A stretch of DNA of 64,000 bases from Odontocerum albicorne (Eukaryota; Arthropoda; Insecta; Trichoptera; Odontoceridae), in assembly GCA_949825065.1 (NCBI GenBank), contig OX463859.1, positions 11,061,606 through 11,125,605 of the forward strand. The letters are read 5' to 3'. Made by a program: the position numbers and the translations under genes. This document shows positions 30,771-41,990 of the stretch, piece by piece. Under the pieces are notes generated by a model that did not search any database, was not told the origin of the DNA, and saw nothing but the letters and a program-made list of their open reading frames with translations. Each line of letters begins with the position of its first letter. Position 1 is the first letter of the stretch.

Positions 30771-31425
30771 CCTTGTTCTGTTTCTATAATTTCTTTCTTA
30801 TCTTTCTTGGACTGTTATTAAATTTATAGAAAATCTTAATAACACTCTTTTGAATATTTACTAAAACTGATATGATATTATTGTTTATATATTGTAATAC
30901 TTTACACAACGATACGATCCATCACAACATCGACTTGTATCTGGCGTGTATTTTTTTACAGCTCTCTTAATTCCCGTGTTATATAATTTATAATAAAAAA
31001 ATAAATAATTTTTAAAACACAGATATCTACTCTGTTTTGGCCACTCCTTATAAAAAACTACGTCTCCGGGGGTACTCTTAAACGACTCAACTAAGTACGG
31101 TTCCGATAATTGATAATATGCTTTATGATAATGGGCAATTACGACGAATAAAGCGTGCCAGGCGGGAGGCGTGTGTTCATCTTTGAGATGCCAACAAAAG
31201 TATAGAATCGAACCTAAAGACCGAAATTGAAACGGTTAGAATTTATTGAGGTTTTATTATTTTAAATTGTTCTGTAAAAGGATATATTTTTAATTTTTAA
31301 ATGGTGTTTCTTCCATATTGTTTATTCCGAACTAAAGAACAACGTTGGTTTAGATTTATCGTGTTTTGCGGTTGTTACCTGTCCACGAGTAGTAATATTG
31401 CAAACGCGCACCATGACTAACGGTG
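30771..31425. other. Unassigned
   Basis: A GC-richer 150 bp at 31060-31210; nothing recognised. Confidence 0.35.
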
Positions 31426-31688
31426 GCTAAGCAACAGTGGTGTGTATAAACTTGTATGTAATGACTGCGATAATTTATACACAGGAAAGACGACGATTAT
31501 TTGAAAAGATACTTCGTGAACACAAATCAACCTTAACAAATCCTCTAATTTATTCTGAAATAGTTAATAATTGTCACCACCAAAATTATATATCGATGAT
31601 GCCAAATTCTTAAATATCACTACTAACGAAAATTAATTGGAGAGGTTCTAGAAATATCCAAGTCAGTGCACCGGGGAGAACATCTGGC

Positions 31689-31690
<2 letters not shown>
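31426..31690 (+). pseudogene. PLE GIY-YIG domain, broken
   Basis: The plus strand reads SNSGVYKLVCNDCDNLYTGK, then after a frameshift LREHKSTLTNPLIYSEIVNN and, after another, LEISKSVHRGEHL. It is collinear with residues 45-133 of the intact frame at 4607-5095. YIG is changed to YTG and stops are present, so it is inactive. The CX2C pair is kept. Confidence 0.8.

Positions 31691-31727
<37 letters not shown>
31691..31727. repeat. (TA)n microsatellite
   Basis: About 17 uninterrupted TA units, inside the PLE copy. Confidence 0.9.
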
Positions 31728-31730
<3 letters not shown>

Positions 31731-31795
31731 TCCCTGGATCTCGCTTCTGCTTGCTGAAGCTGTTTCCTGCCTCCTTCCATCCACAATCCCAAAAC

Positions 31796-31935
31796 CGAAT
31801 TTTAACCGTTAGAAGCATGTATGTCGGTACCAGTTCGAACAGAAAGACTTGTTTGTGCTCCCCTGATGATGAGGTGAAAGCCTTGAAACCGGTAGGGTTA
31901 TACCGGTACATAAAGTGAAATCAGTGAAATTTACT
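31796..31935 (+). mobile_element. PLE 3' UTR and pseudo-LTR
   Basis: ACCGTTAGAAGCATGTATGT, GGTACCAGTTCGAACAG and GACTTGTTTGTGCTCCCCTG precede the hammerhead-like core (31863-31908). It is the 3' end of the broken copy at 31426. Confidence 0.75.
31863..31908 (+). ncRNA. Hammerhead-like motif, best match
   Basis: CTGATGA, GAGG/CCTT stem, GAAA, then ACCGGTA and TACCGGT forming a perfect 7-bp stem III around GGGTT, followed by A (cleavage triplet would be GTA). Core residues agree with the hammerhead consensus. Stem I partner sequences were not identified. Confidence 0.55.
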
Positions 31936-32064
31936 CTACAGTGTATAACGTGGCATATTAATTGACATGTGGTAATTTTTTCTAACCAACCATACAACTG
32001 AGTTAATATGTTTGGAGAAAGTTGGGGGATTTAACACATTAAATTTAAAATTAAAATTTAGGAA

Positions 32065-32642
32065 TATCAGAGCAGATAATGGAACACTAGGAAAATAATA
32101 ATGAAACACTCGGAGAGAAATAATGAAACACTAGAAAAAGAATTATTTAACACTACGATGGAATGATAAAACACTAGGAAAATAACAATGGAACAATATA
32201 ATAAAATAATGGAACACTCGGAAAAGAATAATGGAACACTACGAATATAATGATAAAACACTAGGAAAATAATAATAAAACACTAGAAAAAGAATAATGA
32301 AACACTAGAAAATACTGATGAGACACTAGGAAAATAATAATGGAACACTACGAATAGAATAATAAAACACTATGAAAATAATAATGGAACACAGGGAAAC
32401 GAATAATAAAATATTAGAAAAATAGTAATTAAACATTAGGAAAATAATTATGAAACACTAGGAAAAGAATAATGGAACAATCCAAAAAGAGAAATGAAAC
32501 ACTAGAAAAATAAGAATGAAACACTAGAAAAATAAGAATGGAACACTGGGAAACGTATATTAAAGCACTAGCAAAATAATAATGAAATACTAGAAAAATA
32601 ATAATGGAACACTCGGAAAAAAATTATTAACACTCGAAAAAG
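32065..32642. repeat. Degenerate minisatellite, 20-22 bp unit
   Basis: About 25 or more units close to AATAATGGAACACTAGGAAA. They vary at several positions (GAAACACT/GGAACACT, AGGAAAA/CGGAAAA). No frame runs through. Confidence 0.85.
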
Positions 32643-32759
32643 CACGTTATGTCACTGAAGGGAGATGTAATATTTTTTTTATTTAATTTTTAAACAGGTC
32701 AACGATGATTCGAGTCTTATATAAGCTGGCAGCGTGTTCCAGAGTTTTACAGATTCACC

Positions 32760-32865
32760 TTATTGTATTGCATTACACCTTCGTTATATACAGAACAATC
32801 AGGCGGACTTGGTGTGGCAATGTCTTCGAACTAACCAGAAATGTTTATAATTCGCTTTAAGACAA
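32760..32865 (-). repeat. SINE-A 3' half
   Basis: TTGTATTGCATTACACCTTC, ACAGAACAATCAGGCGGACT and GAACTAACCAGAAATG in minus-strand order. Confidence 0.7.
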
Positions 32866-32878
32866 AGCAGTACTAGAT

Positions 32879-33061
32879 TTTTTTTCTATGTCTTATCAAC
32901 TGAAAGTCATGTGTTTTGCCAACCAGGCAATCGTTAATATTTTTTTCTATGTCTTATCAACTGAAAGTCATGTGTTTTGCCAACCAGGCAATCGTTAATA
33001 TTTTTTTCTATGTCTTATCAACTGAAAGTCGTGTGTTTTGCCAACCAGGCAATCGTTAGTA
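32879..33061. repeat. 61-bp tandem repeat, 3 copies
   Basis: CTATGTCTTATCAACTGAAA occurs at 32886, 32947 and 33008. The copies are nearly identical, so the expansion is recent. Confidence 0.9.
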
Positions 33062-33440
33062 TTTTTATTCTAGTCTTATTTTATGATACCGAACCACAAA
33101 TTGAACAGGTTAGCACTTTGCACAGTGTTTCGACCGCAGAATCATATTATCATACATGATGTTGTATTATATGTAGAAGTAGGAAGAGAAAAAACATGGA
33201 CAAAAACTAAGAGTTCAAAGATGAGCGGTCTTTAAGAATTTATGACTCTTTAATGATTTTGTCATGTTGCGGCTCGGGTATATTATTGGGCTCTAAACAT
33301 GTTGCTGCGGTTCCTTACTATTATTATATGAGAGATAAGGCAAGTCTGCCATGGCCATGGTACAGCTAAGAAATAGCATAATAGTCATTTGATTATTTAT
33401 TTTAAATAAGTGAAATTTTTTCAACAAAATAATTTTTATT
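33062..33440. other. Unassigned
   Basis: Nothing recognised. Confidence 0.35.
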
Positions 33441-33442
33441 GT

Positions 33443-33490
33443 GATTGTATTACGGTTTTTTTAATACATTACAACCTGGAGGGTTCATTT
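33443..33490 (-). repeat. SINE-A scrap
   Basis: TACATTACAACCTGGAGGGT in minus-strand order. Confidence 0.45.
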
Positions 33491-33504
33491 ATACAAAATA
33501 TTTA

Positions 33505-33664
33505 TGACACCAAGAAAAGTATGAATGACATGAAGGAAAAGTATAAAATAATAAGAAAGTGTATGGATGTGCAAAAATCTTAGGTTGTGTGTCGAGTTAG
33601 GAAAGTATATCGCTCTGTTTTCTCTGCCTACTCTGACAGGGGAATTGTGTGATGGTATGAATGT
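33505..33664 (+). repeat. LINE-E 3' end fragment
   Basis: GTATGGATGTG, TGTCGAGTTAGGAAAG, CGCTCTGTTTTCTCTGCCTA and GTGATGGTATGAATG in LINE-E order. Confidence 0.6.
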
Positions 33665-33696
33665 GGCAAACACGTGTTTTGGCAAACACGTGTTTT
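33665..33696. repeat. 16-bp tandem duplication
   Basis: GGCAAACACGTGTTTT occurs twice in a row. Confidence 0.85.
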
Positions 33697-33894
33697 ACAA
33701 AACATAGTGATATTTAATAAACAAAAGATAAAGCATTAACAACTTAAAAAGAATTAACACAATTCAGAACATACGTCCCGTCAAATCACCATAATATAAA
33801 AACAATAAGGGAAAAAATCTGTATTTTTCCTTCCATACGAACATACGTAAATAAATAAAATATAGGTTTATTGATAGCAATATATTATAGTATG

Positions 33895-34125
33895 ACGATC
33901 TCCATGGCCTAGTTGGTAAGACGCATCTCCCAACCCGGAGGTAACGGATTCGATTCCCATTTTTTTTAAAAAGGATTCCAGTCTGTTTTTCACTCAAGGA
34001 TTCTTTAACACCTTTGTGGTTGGTTAAAGAGATTGCCACGTGACAATAAGTGCGTTTTATATAACATAGATATAGTACAATAAGTTGTACTATATCTATG
34101 TTATATAAAACGAAAGTGTTATACG
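33895..34125 (+). repeat. SINE-A with an inverted duplication of its 3' part
   Basis: ATCTCCATGGCCTAGTTGGT head, ACGGATTCGATTCCCAT B-box, then a normal body to GACAATAAG. A perfect hairpin replaces the usual CCCGCCAGG junction. Confidence 0.85.
34053..34112. repeat. Perfect inverted repeat, 28-bp arms, 4-nt loop
   Basis: The arms 34053-34080 and 34085-34112 pair at every position around TAAG. The right arm is the SINE-A tail sequence TTGTACTATATC...AAAACG. The left arm is its inverted copy. Confidence 0.95.
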
Positions 34126-34144
34126 AGAGTATTTATAACATATA

Positions 34145-34342
34145 TGTATAGATACATATATCCTGAAATTGTGTACGTTTATTTATTATGTATATTTCAA
34201 GATAATGGCGAAGAAAATACATTTGAAAGAGAAGCTATCAAAAGGCTTGGGCTCTTCTTATAACACCCACGTAGTCGAGATACACCCCCACCAATGGAGG
34301 GCGAGTCCGACCGCGAGAAAATAATATATTTTTCAGCTCATA
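34145..34342 (+). repeat. Repeat D, uninterrupted copy
   Basis: ATATATCCTGAAATTGTGTA, AGAAGCTATCAAAAGGCTTG, TAGTCGAGATACACCCCCAC and GGAGGGCGAGTCCGACCGCG to TTTTTCAG. It serves as the reference for the split copies at 29.4-30.8 kb. Confidence 0.65.
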
Positions 34343-34399
34343 CCTTTTACTTTACAGTTCATAACAAACATCTACTCACGATGTTTCGCTATCGCGGTA

Positions 34400-34545
34400 C
34401 GAAAATATGACAGAGCGCCAGACTCTTCTATCTTGACACACGTCCTTAACATTCTCCACATCCATACAACTTTTGTGATTTCTTTGACTTTCTTCACTTC
34501 CTTCATTCCCTTGATCCAATCATACTTTCCTCGAATGTCGTTATG
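34400..34545 (-). repeat. LINE-E 3' end fragment
   Basis: CAGAGCGCCAGACTCTTCTA, CATCCATACAACTTTTGTGA and CCCTTGATCCAATCATACTT are the minus-strand LINE-E 3' coding end. Confidence 0.65.
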
Positions 34546-35497
34546 CTATATTTTTTTTTATTATTTGATGTAATTGGGTTAAACCTGTGGCAAATGTTAA
34601 ATAAATATATTAATTAAAAATACTCGTAGGCTATGAAAGCATAACCATTGTGTGAAGAAGTAAATCTTGATGGTGTTTTCTTATGTCTGGGCAATATCTT
34701 AAGCTGTCTAGCTCTTAGCAGCAGTCTAAATTTAAACGTAGAAAAAACCAACGACATCTGTATTTAGTAGGAACTCGCTTTCCTCCTACATGTTACGGCT
34801 AATTTCACAAAGATAACATTGAATCGACAATGTTACAAATTTTGTACGTTGTATAATAAATAAAAAATATCAAAGCATCCTGTTATGTCACTATGGCTCA
34901 TTAACAACAGATGTCCGTTCGAAACATCAAAAGAACCAAAAAATAAAGGGCCGGCAGCAGGAAAAAAATGCTAGTTAAAATATGGATAATCCTTATTTAA
35001 ATGTAGATAATTTCTTTCATATAATGTTAGTTAAAATATTGTCTTATTAGCTTAGCACCTAACGAAGCATTTTGTCGTGGTCTCGGCCTTAGTGTTCCGA
35101 GTCCCGTCTCAGCTCGCGGGCATCCATGTGAAGTGGTCTCTGCGCCCGTTTTGTGAACGTCGGCCGATGTTTTTTCATGTTTTCAGCAATTAAATTTCAA
35201 TTATTATCACTTTTGACTTCAAATTTAAGTGATTGGCTATGAATATTCTTATTTTTTTCGATTTTAAATCGCTCATTTTTACATGTGCATTGATGTGTAT
35301 TGAATACACAGCACGGGAACGCGCGATTTTTTTAGTACCGGAAGGGAATGGTTAACATTAAACGTGATATAAACTATTGAAAGTCAAATTAATTAATTTA
35401 TATAGCAACAGTATAAAGTGGGTGAGAGTGATACGTGAATCTAATAATTGAGTGTTATATTATACGAGTGTTATGTTATATTATTATATATGATGCG
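34546..35497. other. Unassigned; GC-rich 35080-35175
   Basis: The GC-rich patch includes CGTGGTCTCGGCC and CTCGCGGGCATCC and stands out from AT-rich flanks. It might be a promoter or 5' exon, but no start or splice context is convincing. Confidence 0.35.
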
Positions 35498-35625
35498 ACA
35501 AATGAAAGGCAACAAACACACATCCATTAAAATTGTATGTCCAAATCAAATTACCTGTTGTTTTTCCTCAAATTGTGTATATTTTTTGTCATGTGTAATA
35601 ATAAATAAATAAAATAAATAAATTA
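35498..35625 (+). repeat. SINE-G 3' end
   Basis: CGACAAATGAAAGGCAACAA, AATTACCTGTTGTTTTTCC and an AATAAATAAATAAAATAAAT tail. Strongly 5'-truncated. Confidence 0.7.
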
Positions 35626-35955
35626 TATATAATATGATAAATGTTCAAACATTCTCAACTTGTAAACTGCTTTCTCGTTTGAATATTTATATATTACTGT
35701 TCAACACTAAACTCGACTTTTTTAAATAGATATATTATTTTCTATTATTGAGATAAAGAAAAGTTATTATTACTAACTGTGACATTTAATTTAAATAATA
35801 ACTATCAAACCAGAACTACGATAACACCTAATGTTACGCATGGACGTAAGTACAACCAATTTTATATTGTTTGATTATATCAAATTGAAATGTCCTTTCG
35901 GTTCATCGCGTTGCTAAAAAAACGCGTTTTATTTCTTTTCCTCTAGTTGACAAAA
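35626..35955. other. Unassigned
   Basis: AT-rich; nothing recognised. Confidence 0.4.
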
Positions 35956-35959
35956 TGGC

Positions 35960-36200
35960 TATATACTTTTTAAATTTTTGTTTGTATCTTCTCCTCTTTT
36001 TCACCACACTCAACACACATTTATTTTTAATAAGCACATTTATCATTCTGTCATACATCGACATACTTATATATTCCTTTCAGTGGATACATTTCCTCAG
36101 CATTTACTCGACTTCTTTTCATAGATTTTCCACCTCCACGTTTTCCTCCCATATTCCATCTAACACTGTTTTGAACCATTATTTTAGCAGATCTTGATAT
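35960..36200 (-). pseudogene. Probable LINE-E middle remnant
   Basis: Minus-strand pieces MKRSRVNAEEMYPLKGIY and, after a shift, MYDRMINVLIKNKCVL resemble the ESRVNAVEMR.LR...G and YDR.RNE.IR.KC blocks of LINE-E. Heavily decayed. Confidence 0.45.
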
Positions 36201-37097
36201 TACTCGGCTTGTTTATGTCTTTATATGCCCCACTGACTTAGTTTCCTATTGCAGCTCGTTGTCCAATATAACTTTCTGTCATTTAAGAATATACTTCCCA
36301 AATAGCAGAATTATTCAACGCGTTTCAATTTTTCATAGCTAATCCAAAAACTTGATTATTTTTCATTAAAACTCTGTTTTATTTTATATTTTGAAATTTT
36401 ATTCATCAAAGTTTTTACTTTATATCTATAATATGTACTAACAAAAATAATAATTTGTTTTAGATACCCTTTTTTCACAAATATTTTGAATTGAACGTTT
36501 AATAAACTGGCAAAATAAAGTTTTTGGCATTTAAAAAAAAATACAAACAAAAATTGTGTTGGTTAATACACAAGCGCTGTAATATATTCTTTAAAAAATA
36601 CAATACATAAAATCTAACCGTCTAGAGTCTGCCCTGTTGATTTGTGACGTGGTTTATCTGATTAGAAATACAGAGTAGCTTTTATTGAAGGCAGTTAATG
36701 TCATAATATTTACAGCCAAAACATAGCAACTAACGATTCAAGTGGATCCACAATCCTTAAAATCTCAAGTAGTCCTTCGACTCTTCTAATCGACAAAATA
36801 TATCTCGCTGAAGTCTTACTCTTAACTTATAGACAAGTATTCGTGTCTATGTTTGTTATATTTTTAATTTAAAAATTAAAGATAATCTAGATTTATGTTA
36901 AAAGTGTGCATTAATAAGTAATAACCGCACTATATTGCAATGTCAAAAGTCGAAAAATATATATAATAATGTTTGGAATAAATTTCTATTCGGTCGGAAA
37001 TCCTTCCAACATCTAAATAAGCGTTATACAAATTACGAGTATTGCCAATAACTAATTTTATTTTAAGACAGGCAAAAAATATAAACATATCATTTTT
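36201..37097. other. Unassigned
   Basis: Nothing recognised. Confidence 0.4.
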
Positions 37098-37185
37098 ATT
37101 CGAATGTGGAGAAGATAAAATATATGAAACGTGATAGAAACATTAGTCGGTCTATCTTTTCAGCCTACTCCGATAGGGAAACAGT
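37098..37185 (+). repeat. LINE-E 3' end fragment
   Basis: GAATGTGGAGAAGATAAAAT, then GGTCTATCTTTTCAGCCTAC and CCGATAGGG. It is short. Confidence 0.45.
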
Positions 37186-37397
37186 GTTTTTTTAGTCTCG
37201 TATGGTGGTACCCTTCAACATGGCCGGAAGACACTATTGTCCTCGGCTCCAGTAATCGAACCTTTGGAATAGAATCACTGAAGTAGGCACCCAATAGGCG
37301 GTTCGTCTTTGCACCTATTGGTAACACTACCGCACGTGAAGAGATAACACTCGGCGCGTATGAGTATTCTTATCAGACTAGGACCATTCTTTTGTAT

Positions 37398-37470
37398 ACC
37401 ATCGGGATTCGAACCTGAAATCTCTAGGTGGAAGACAAGCGTCTTACAAATTAAGCCACAGAGAGAAACG
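37398..37470 (-). repeat. SINE-A head
   Basis: The minus strand reads CTCTGTGGCTTAATTTGTAA, then GGTTCGAATCCCGATGG. The segment before it (37190-37395) is GC-richer and unassigned. Confidence 0.65.
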
Positions 37471-38530
37471 TGGTGCTGATGTATAGGTATCTATTTTTTA
37501 AATAACTATGAATCAATAAATGAAGCAATACTTAAAACATTTTTTATTTTTTTGCTATGTACGAGTATTATATTTATCTCTACCAAATTTATTGAATTTT
37601 TATTATACCATATTTTTTTATCATTTATTTTCAGTAAAAAAAATTCTCCTAGCTCTTGTCCGTTTCTGAAATATGATTTATTTTACAGCGTTGGATATTT
37701 TAGACTGTTTACGATACTTATTTTTTTTTGTATTATAAGCAAACTAGTAATCGTATTTAGTACGGTTTATATACATTAGAAAAGAAAAAACCTACTAATG
37801 AATATCTTAATTATAATATTAAATTTGAGTATTGGCAACGGGATCTAACGTATCACGGCCAAATATAAGTATAAAAATAATTTCCGTTCATATTTCGAGG
37901 AACGAGTGTAGTGAATACATAGAAAGACATTGTCTGTTAGAAATTACAAATTGCCAGATTAGTTGCTCACAGGTGACCTCAATTTAGCGTCAATATATTT
38001 GCATAATTGCAACACTTTGAAAAAATAAATCACTTCAAATTACCGGTTGATTCATCCTCGAAGATAATTTTTAATGTGTATTTCGTCGCTTAGGCGCAAT
38101 TAGAATTATCCATACACTTTTGTACATGAATAATTTTTACACAAACAATACATTATAATTTGAATGCTTATTCAACTGCCAAATAAACTAAAGATCTAAC
38201 AATAATTTTCCATAATTTGCTATGTTAATATTTCCAAACGGTATATAGAGTTATAATTTGGGTAAAAACTCAACACATTGTGACTCAATGTAATTTGCAT
38301 ATTAAGTTAAACATAGGCAATTGACGTTTGTAGGAGGAGCAATTGTATTTTCCTTTTGGTCTTAATTCATACGGTTAAATATACCGTACAAAGTTACCTG
38401 TCTGTGGCTAAGCGGGTTACAAATATAATTACTAAATAATGGTTTTGGGTTCAATTTTTTATACTAAAAACAAATAATATTAAACCCTTTTTTATTCGAG
38501 AGGTTAAATGAGACATTTAACGGTTATATT
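37471..38530. other. Unassigned
   Basis: AT-rich; two TACGAGTA/TACTCGTA motifs lie nearby (37034, 37560). No gene. Confidence 0.4.
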
Positions 38531-38532
38531 TT

Positions 38533-38628
38533 TTCTATTCCTGATCGGGTCGAGGTTTCGATCTTCAAGTATATTTTTTTGTTCCTGATCGGGTCAAGGT
38601 TCCGATCTTTAAGTATATTTTTAAATCG
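38533..38628. repeat. 44-bp tandem duplication
   Basis: CTGATCGGGTC.AGGTT.CGATCTT.AAGTATATTTTT occurs at 38541 and 38585 with three differences. Confidence 0.85.
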
Positions 38629-39528
38629 TGTATACTTAAGAAATTGTAGCACGGTTCCTATGACAGTTCACAAATTTGCCCCAATACAACCTTGTAACGA
38701 CGTTCAGTAATTTTTATTATTTTATCAACTTTAATATAAGCCTCCATTCTAATAAATAGCAAGTTATAAGGTAAATACATTACATAAAACTAACAATAAT
38801 GACAAATTAATACATCTTGTTACAAATTAGCAAAAATGTGGCAGTTTGTTAAAATCAAATAATATTTGATGACGTTTGTCAAAAGTCACTACGTTAGTCT
38901 GCATTGGCTAGGGATGGGGTATTCGATTTTTTATACCTAAAATTAAATGTTCGTAATTAGTATTAATTCATAGTGGATCTTGGCCTATTTAAATATAGAT
39001 ACAAATCATACAATACATTAGAAAGTCAGTATAATGATATTTAGGAATTAAAACGTCAGTTTAGAGAAAAACAATTTTTCGATTTATAAAAAAACTATTC
39101 GATTTATAAAAAAACGATTTTACCCTATCTCTTTGAGACATGACGTTTAAAACGTCACAGGAATCATGCTACATTTTCCCAAGTATAGTTAATCAAAAGC
39201 CATACAATGAAAGATTCGGTTTCTCCATTCTGCAATAATTTTAAGACTTCATTTTCCATTTTCATTCGTCTCTTAAGTTAAGGCGCAAAAAGACAAACTG
39301 CGCTATTTTGTAATAAAATATCACCTCAAAACTCTTTTACATAAATTTATAAAAAGACAGCATTTACTACCACTTAACAAATTAAGGTTATATTACACGT
39401 TAATGGCACTCACGTGATACATATAATACTTGTAATGAAGTTTCACAACTTATTAAGTTAATGAAAAATTATGACAGAGGCGTTAGATAGTTAATCAATA
39501 ATCGATAAAGTACGAGTATATATCAAAC
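38629..39528. other. Unassigned
   Basis: A short direct repeat ATTCGATTTATAAAAAAAC sits near 39080-39115. Otherwise nothing. Confidence 0.4.
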
Positions 39529-39529
39529 T

Positions 39530-39627
39530 ATTTGTCCATATTTATATGTTCTCAGTAAGATACAGACAAAAACCTAGTTTACTGCAGACACGACAAATGA
39601 AAGTACGTTCGCTTTAAATTACTTTTT
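39530..39627 (+). repeat. SINE-G fragment
   Basis: TTTATATGTTCTCAGTAAGA, AAAACCTAGTTTACTGCAGA and CACGACAAATGAAAG. Confidence 0.65.
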
Positions 39628-39639
39628 TTTGCTTGTTTT

Positions 39640-39765
39640 GTTTTTCATATATATCGTATACATTGAGACTCTGGAACCAGTTACAAATCAATATTAAATT
39701 CACTCCGTCTTTGGCATGCTTTAAGAAACGACTGAAAAAACTCATAATTTCAAGATTGTGTGTGA
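39640..39765 (+). pseudogene. Jockey/CR1-like LINE C-terminal tail
   Basis: The plus frame reads TLRLWNQLQINIKFTPSLAC, then FKKRLKKLII. This is the LWN.LP..I....SL..FK..LK..L ending shared by many non-LTR reverse transcriptases of the Jockey/CR1 group. Only about 40 codons remain. The T-rich sequence following may be its 3' UTR. Confidence 0.6.
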
Positions 39766-40884
39766 TGCTGGGTACATTGCTTGATCGGAGCATTAAAATC
39801 TTTTTTCTCTTTTTTTTTCTCTTTCGCATCTTGATGTTGTCGATATTGTCTTAAGATTACGCTACAACTGTGAATATGTTTTGATTTTTTTATATTTTAT
39901 TATTATTATTTTGTTTGTATTCAAATTCACTTTTCATTCCACATAAATGACAAGAGTGACACCCAGCATAGTACGGTGCGGGCTGTCCGTCTTGAGGTGG
40001 TTCCATATTAATAACTGTGTATTATTAAAGTTTTGTAAAATAATTGATGTGTGTAGATACTTGCATATTTATGTGTTGTTTAAATGGTTCTCTTGTTACG
40101 TTCTCATTTCAGTTGGTTTGGATGTTGTTGGTTTTATTAATTTTGAAATATTTCTCTTTTATAATTAATAAACAATCACTATTTTTTTTTTAAATATTGT
40201 TGAAAGGTACATTAAACTGTTTCTGAATGAATAATTCAATAAATATTTCTCCTGAATTGCGATAAAACAACATACCAAAAGAAAACCTTAAGACTTAAAG
40301 TGTTTAAGCCATTGCCTCTAGTTAGCGGTATTAATATATTAAACAATCTCATTTTTTATTTTAAAGATAACCCTGTTATTTAATTTTTCATGGAAATCCC
40401 TTTTTAATTGACCTATATTTATAAAAAAAACAATCTATTTTAAAATTAAATCTTCCGGCTCCAGTTAGTTCTATATCTAATTTTTAAATACCCTTATAGC
40501 ATAGGTATTTAAGGCACTAAATATTTCAGTATATTACTTGATCCTGTAATTAAACTAACTACCGTCCTCCCTCGTTGTAAAGACGGTTAAATAATGTAAA
40601 TTGGTAATACTAAACTAGTAACTATCCCTTCCTTGAAGATGAAGCGGTCCCCATTAGCGAAACTTCCGCCCTATCTGGGGTCGAATGGTAATCTGAAACC
40701 AATTTCCGTTTTGTTTTGATAGAGTCTAGTTGAATGTTTCTCGGATTATTTTAAATGGTGTATCGATGTTACCCTTGACATATAGAAATAAAATGTACGA
40801 ATAGATTTGGCAGAAGAAAGATAAATGTTGTGTAGCTTCATTGGCTACCCTAGAAACTTAGTAATTCAACAACCTTAACATATA
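39766..40884. other. Unassigned
   Basis: No further family recognised. Confidence 0.4.
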
Positions 40885-40885
40885 A

Positions 40886-41500
40886 GAAGGACGTCCTAGT
40901 AGATAACACGCCTGTCTTCATACTCGAGGGTTGTGGGTTCGATTTTCGTTGGTACAAAGTTTTTTTTAAAAGGGTTGATGTCTAGTTTTCATTTAAGGCT
41001 TGTTTAATGCCTCTATAATGGTTTGGTTCTCGAAGTGCACGACCGCGAGGTAATGTACTGGACTTCCATGCGGAAGCGGCGTCGCCGGTTCGAGTCCTAC
41101 GCTGTACTATTATTCCCTTCGAATGACACAGGCATTTTTTTCCGTCTAATATTCGAGGGCATAAGAATACGTCTTACTTCGGTCATATCTATTCTTTAAA
41201 AAAAGAAAAAGAAAACATGCCGGTGTGCTCCAATCATCTTACTTCGCTTGCTATCGGATCCACTATAGTGGTGTGGCCGGTAAGTTTGCTGGTGTGCAAC
41301 GAGTCACTCATTTTAAGAAAAAGAAACTCGATAAAAAAAATTCTACGGTACAGCTTCACTTTCTAACTGAATTGATGTCGGAATGGCGAGAGTATCCTTG
41401 ATTACGAGGCCGACAACGACGAATTGTTTGGAAACGATTGCCACATGGCAATAAAGCCGCCAGATTGTATTGTATACAACGAAAGTGGAATAAAATACAT
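40886..41500 (+). repeat. SINE-A split by SINE-B
   Basis: The head (GTCCTAGTAGATAACACGCC, GTGGGTTCGATTTTCGTTGG) and body run to ATGGTTTGG at 41026. The tail resumes with TTTGGAAACGATTGCCACAT and ends at GTATACAACGAAAGTGG. Confidence 0.8.
41027..41425 (+). repeat. SINE-B, full length, inserted in SINE-A
   Basis: Reference copy. tRNA-like head CGACCGCGAGGTAATG and CGCCGGTTCGAGTCC, then ATTCGAGGGCATAAGAATAC, TTCGGTCATATCTATTC, ATGCCGGTGTGCTCCAATCA, GTGTGGCCGGTAAGTTTGCT and an ACGAGGCCGACAACGACG end. The hexamer GTTTGG at 41021 and 41426 may be the target duplication. Confidence 0.85.
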
Positions 41501-41657
41501 TATAGAAAAATCTTAAATTTTAGTCCATTTCTCGTTTGAATACGATATGAATTATATTTGATTTAAAATAATACACTTTCTAATTGTTGCATGGTATTTT
41601 TTACTTTAGTCTTATTAGTTGAAAAATAATGAATGGAATGAATCCAACCATACAATT

Positions 41658-41700
41658 GTTTCACACAATTTTGTATGAAATATACAAAATTGTGTGAAAC
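41658..41700. repeat. Perfect inverted repeat, 19-bp arms
   Basis: GTTTCACACAATTTTGTAT (41658-41676) pairs with 41682-41700 around GAAAT. No transposon context was recognised. Confidence 0.9.
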
Positions 41701-41789
41701 TCACAAAGTGGACATGGTAAGCGGATGATCAGTTTGTGTAGTGAGAATTCATGGCCGCCGCACGCTTCAAACTGAAAATCTATTATAAT

Positions 41790-41990
41790 ACACTTCAGTT
41801 GTATACATAACTAAATGGCAGACGTATAACTACGTGGCAATCCCCTCCAGCTAACCGTCAGAAATACGTCAAAAAGGCCGTAAGTTAAGGTCAGACTGGA
41901 ATTCTTTTTTTAATCTGGATTCCAACAGATATCGAACACGCAACCCCCTGTTTGGAAGTCAGACGTCTCACCAACTAAATCACAGATCGT
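41790..41990 (-). repeat. SINE-A, near full length
   Basis: GTGGCAATCCCCTCCAGCTA, CCGTAAGTTAAGGTCAGACT, then head GTCAGACGTCTCACCAACTA in minus-strand order. Confidence 0.75.

Noticed and set aside
32065..32642. CRISPR-like array
   Set aside because: The units are contiguous 20-22 bp repeats without unique spacers, and the genome is eukaryotic.
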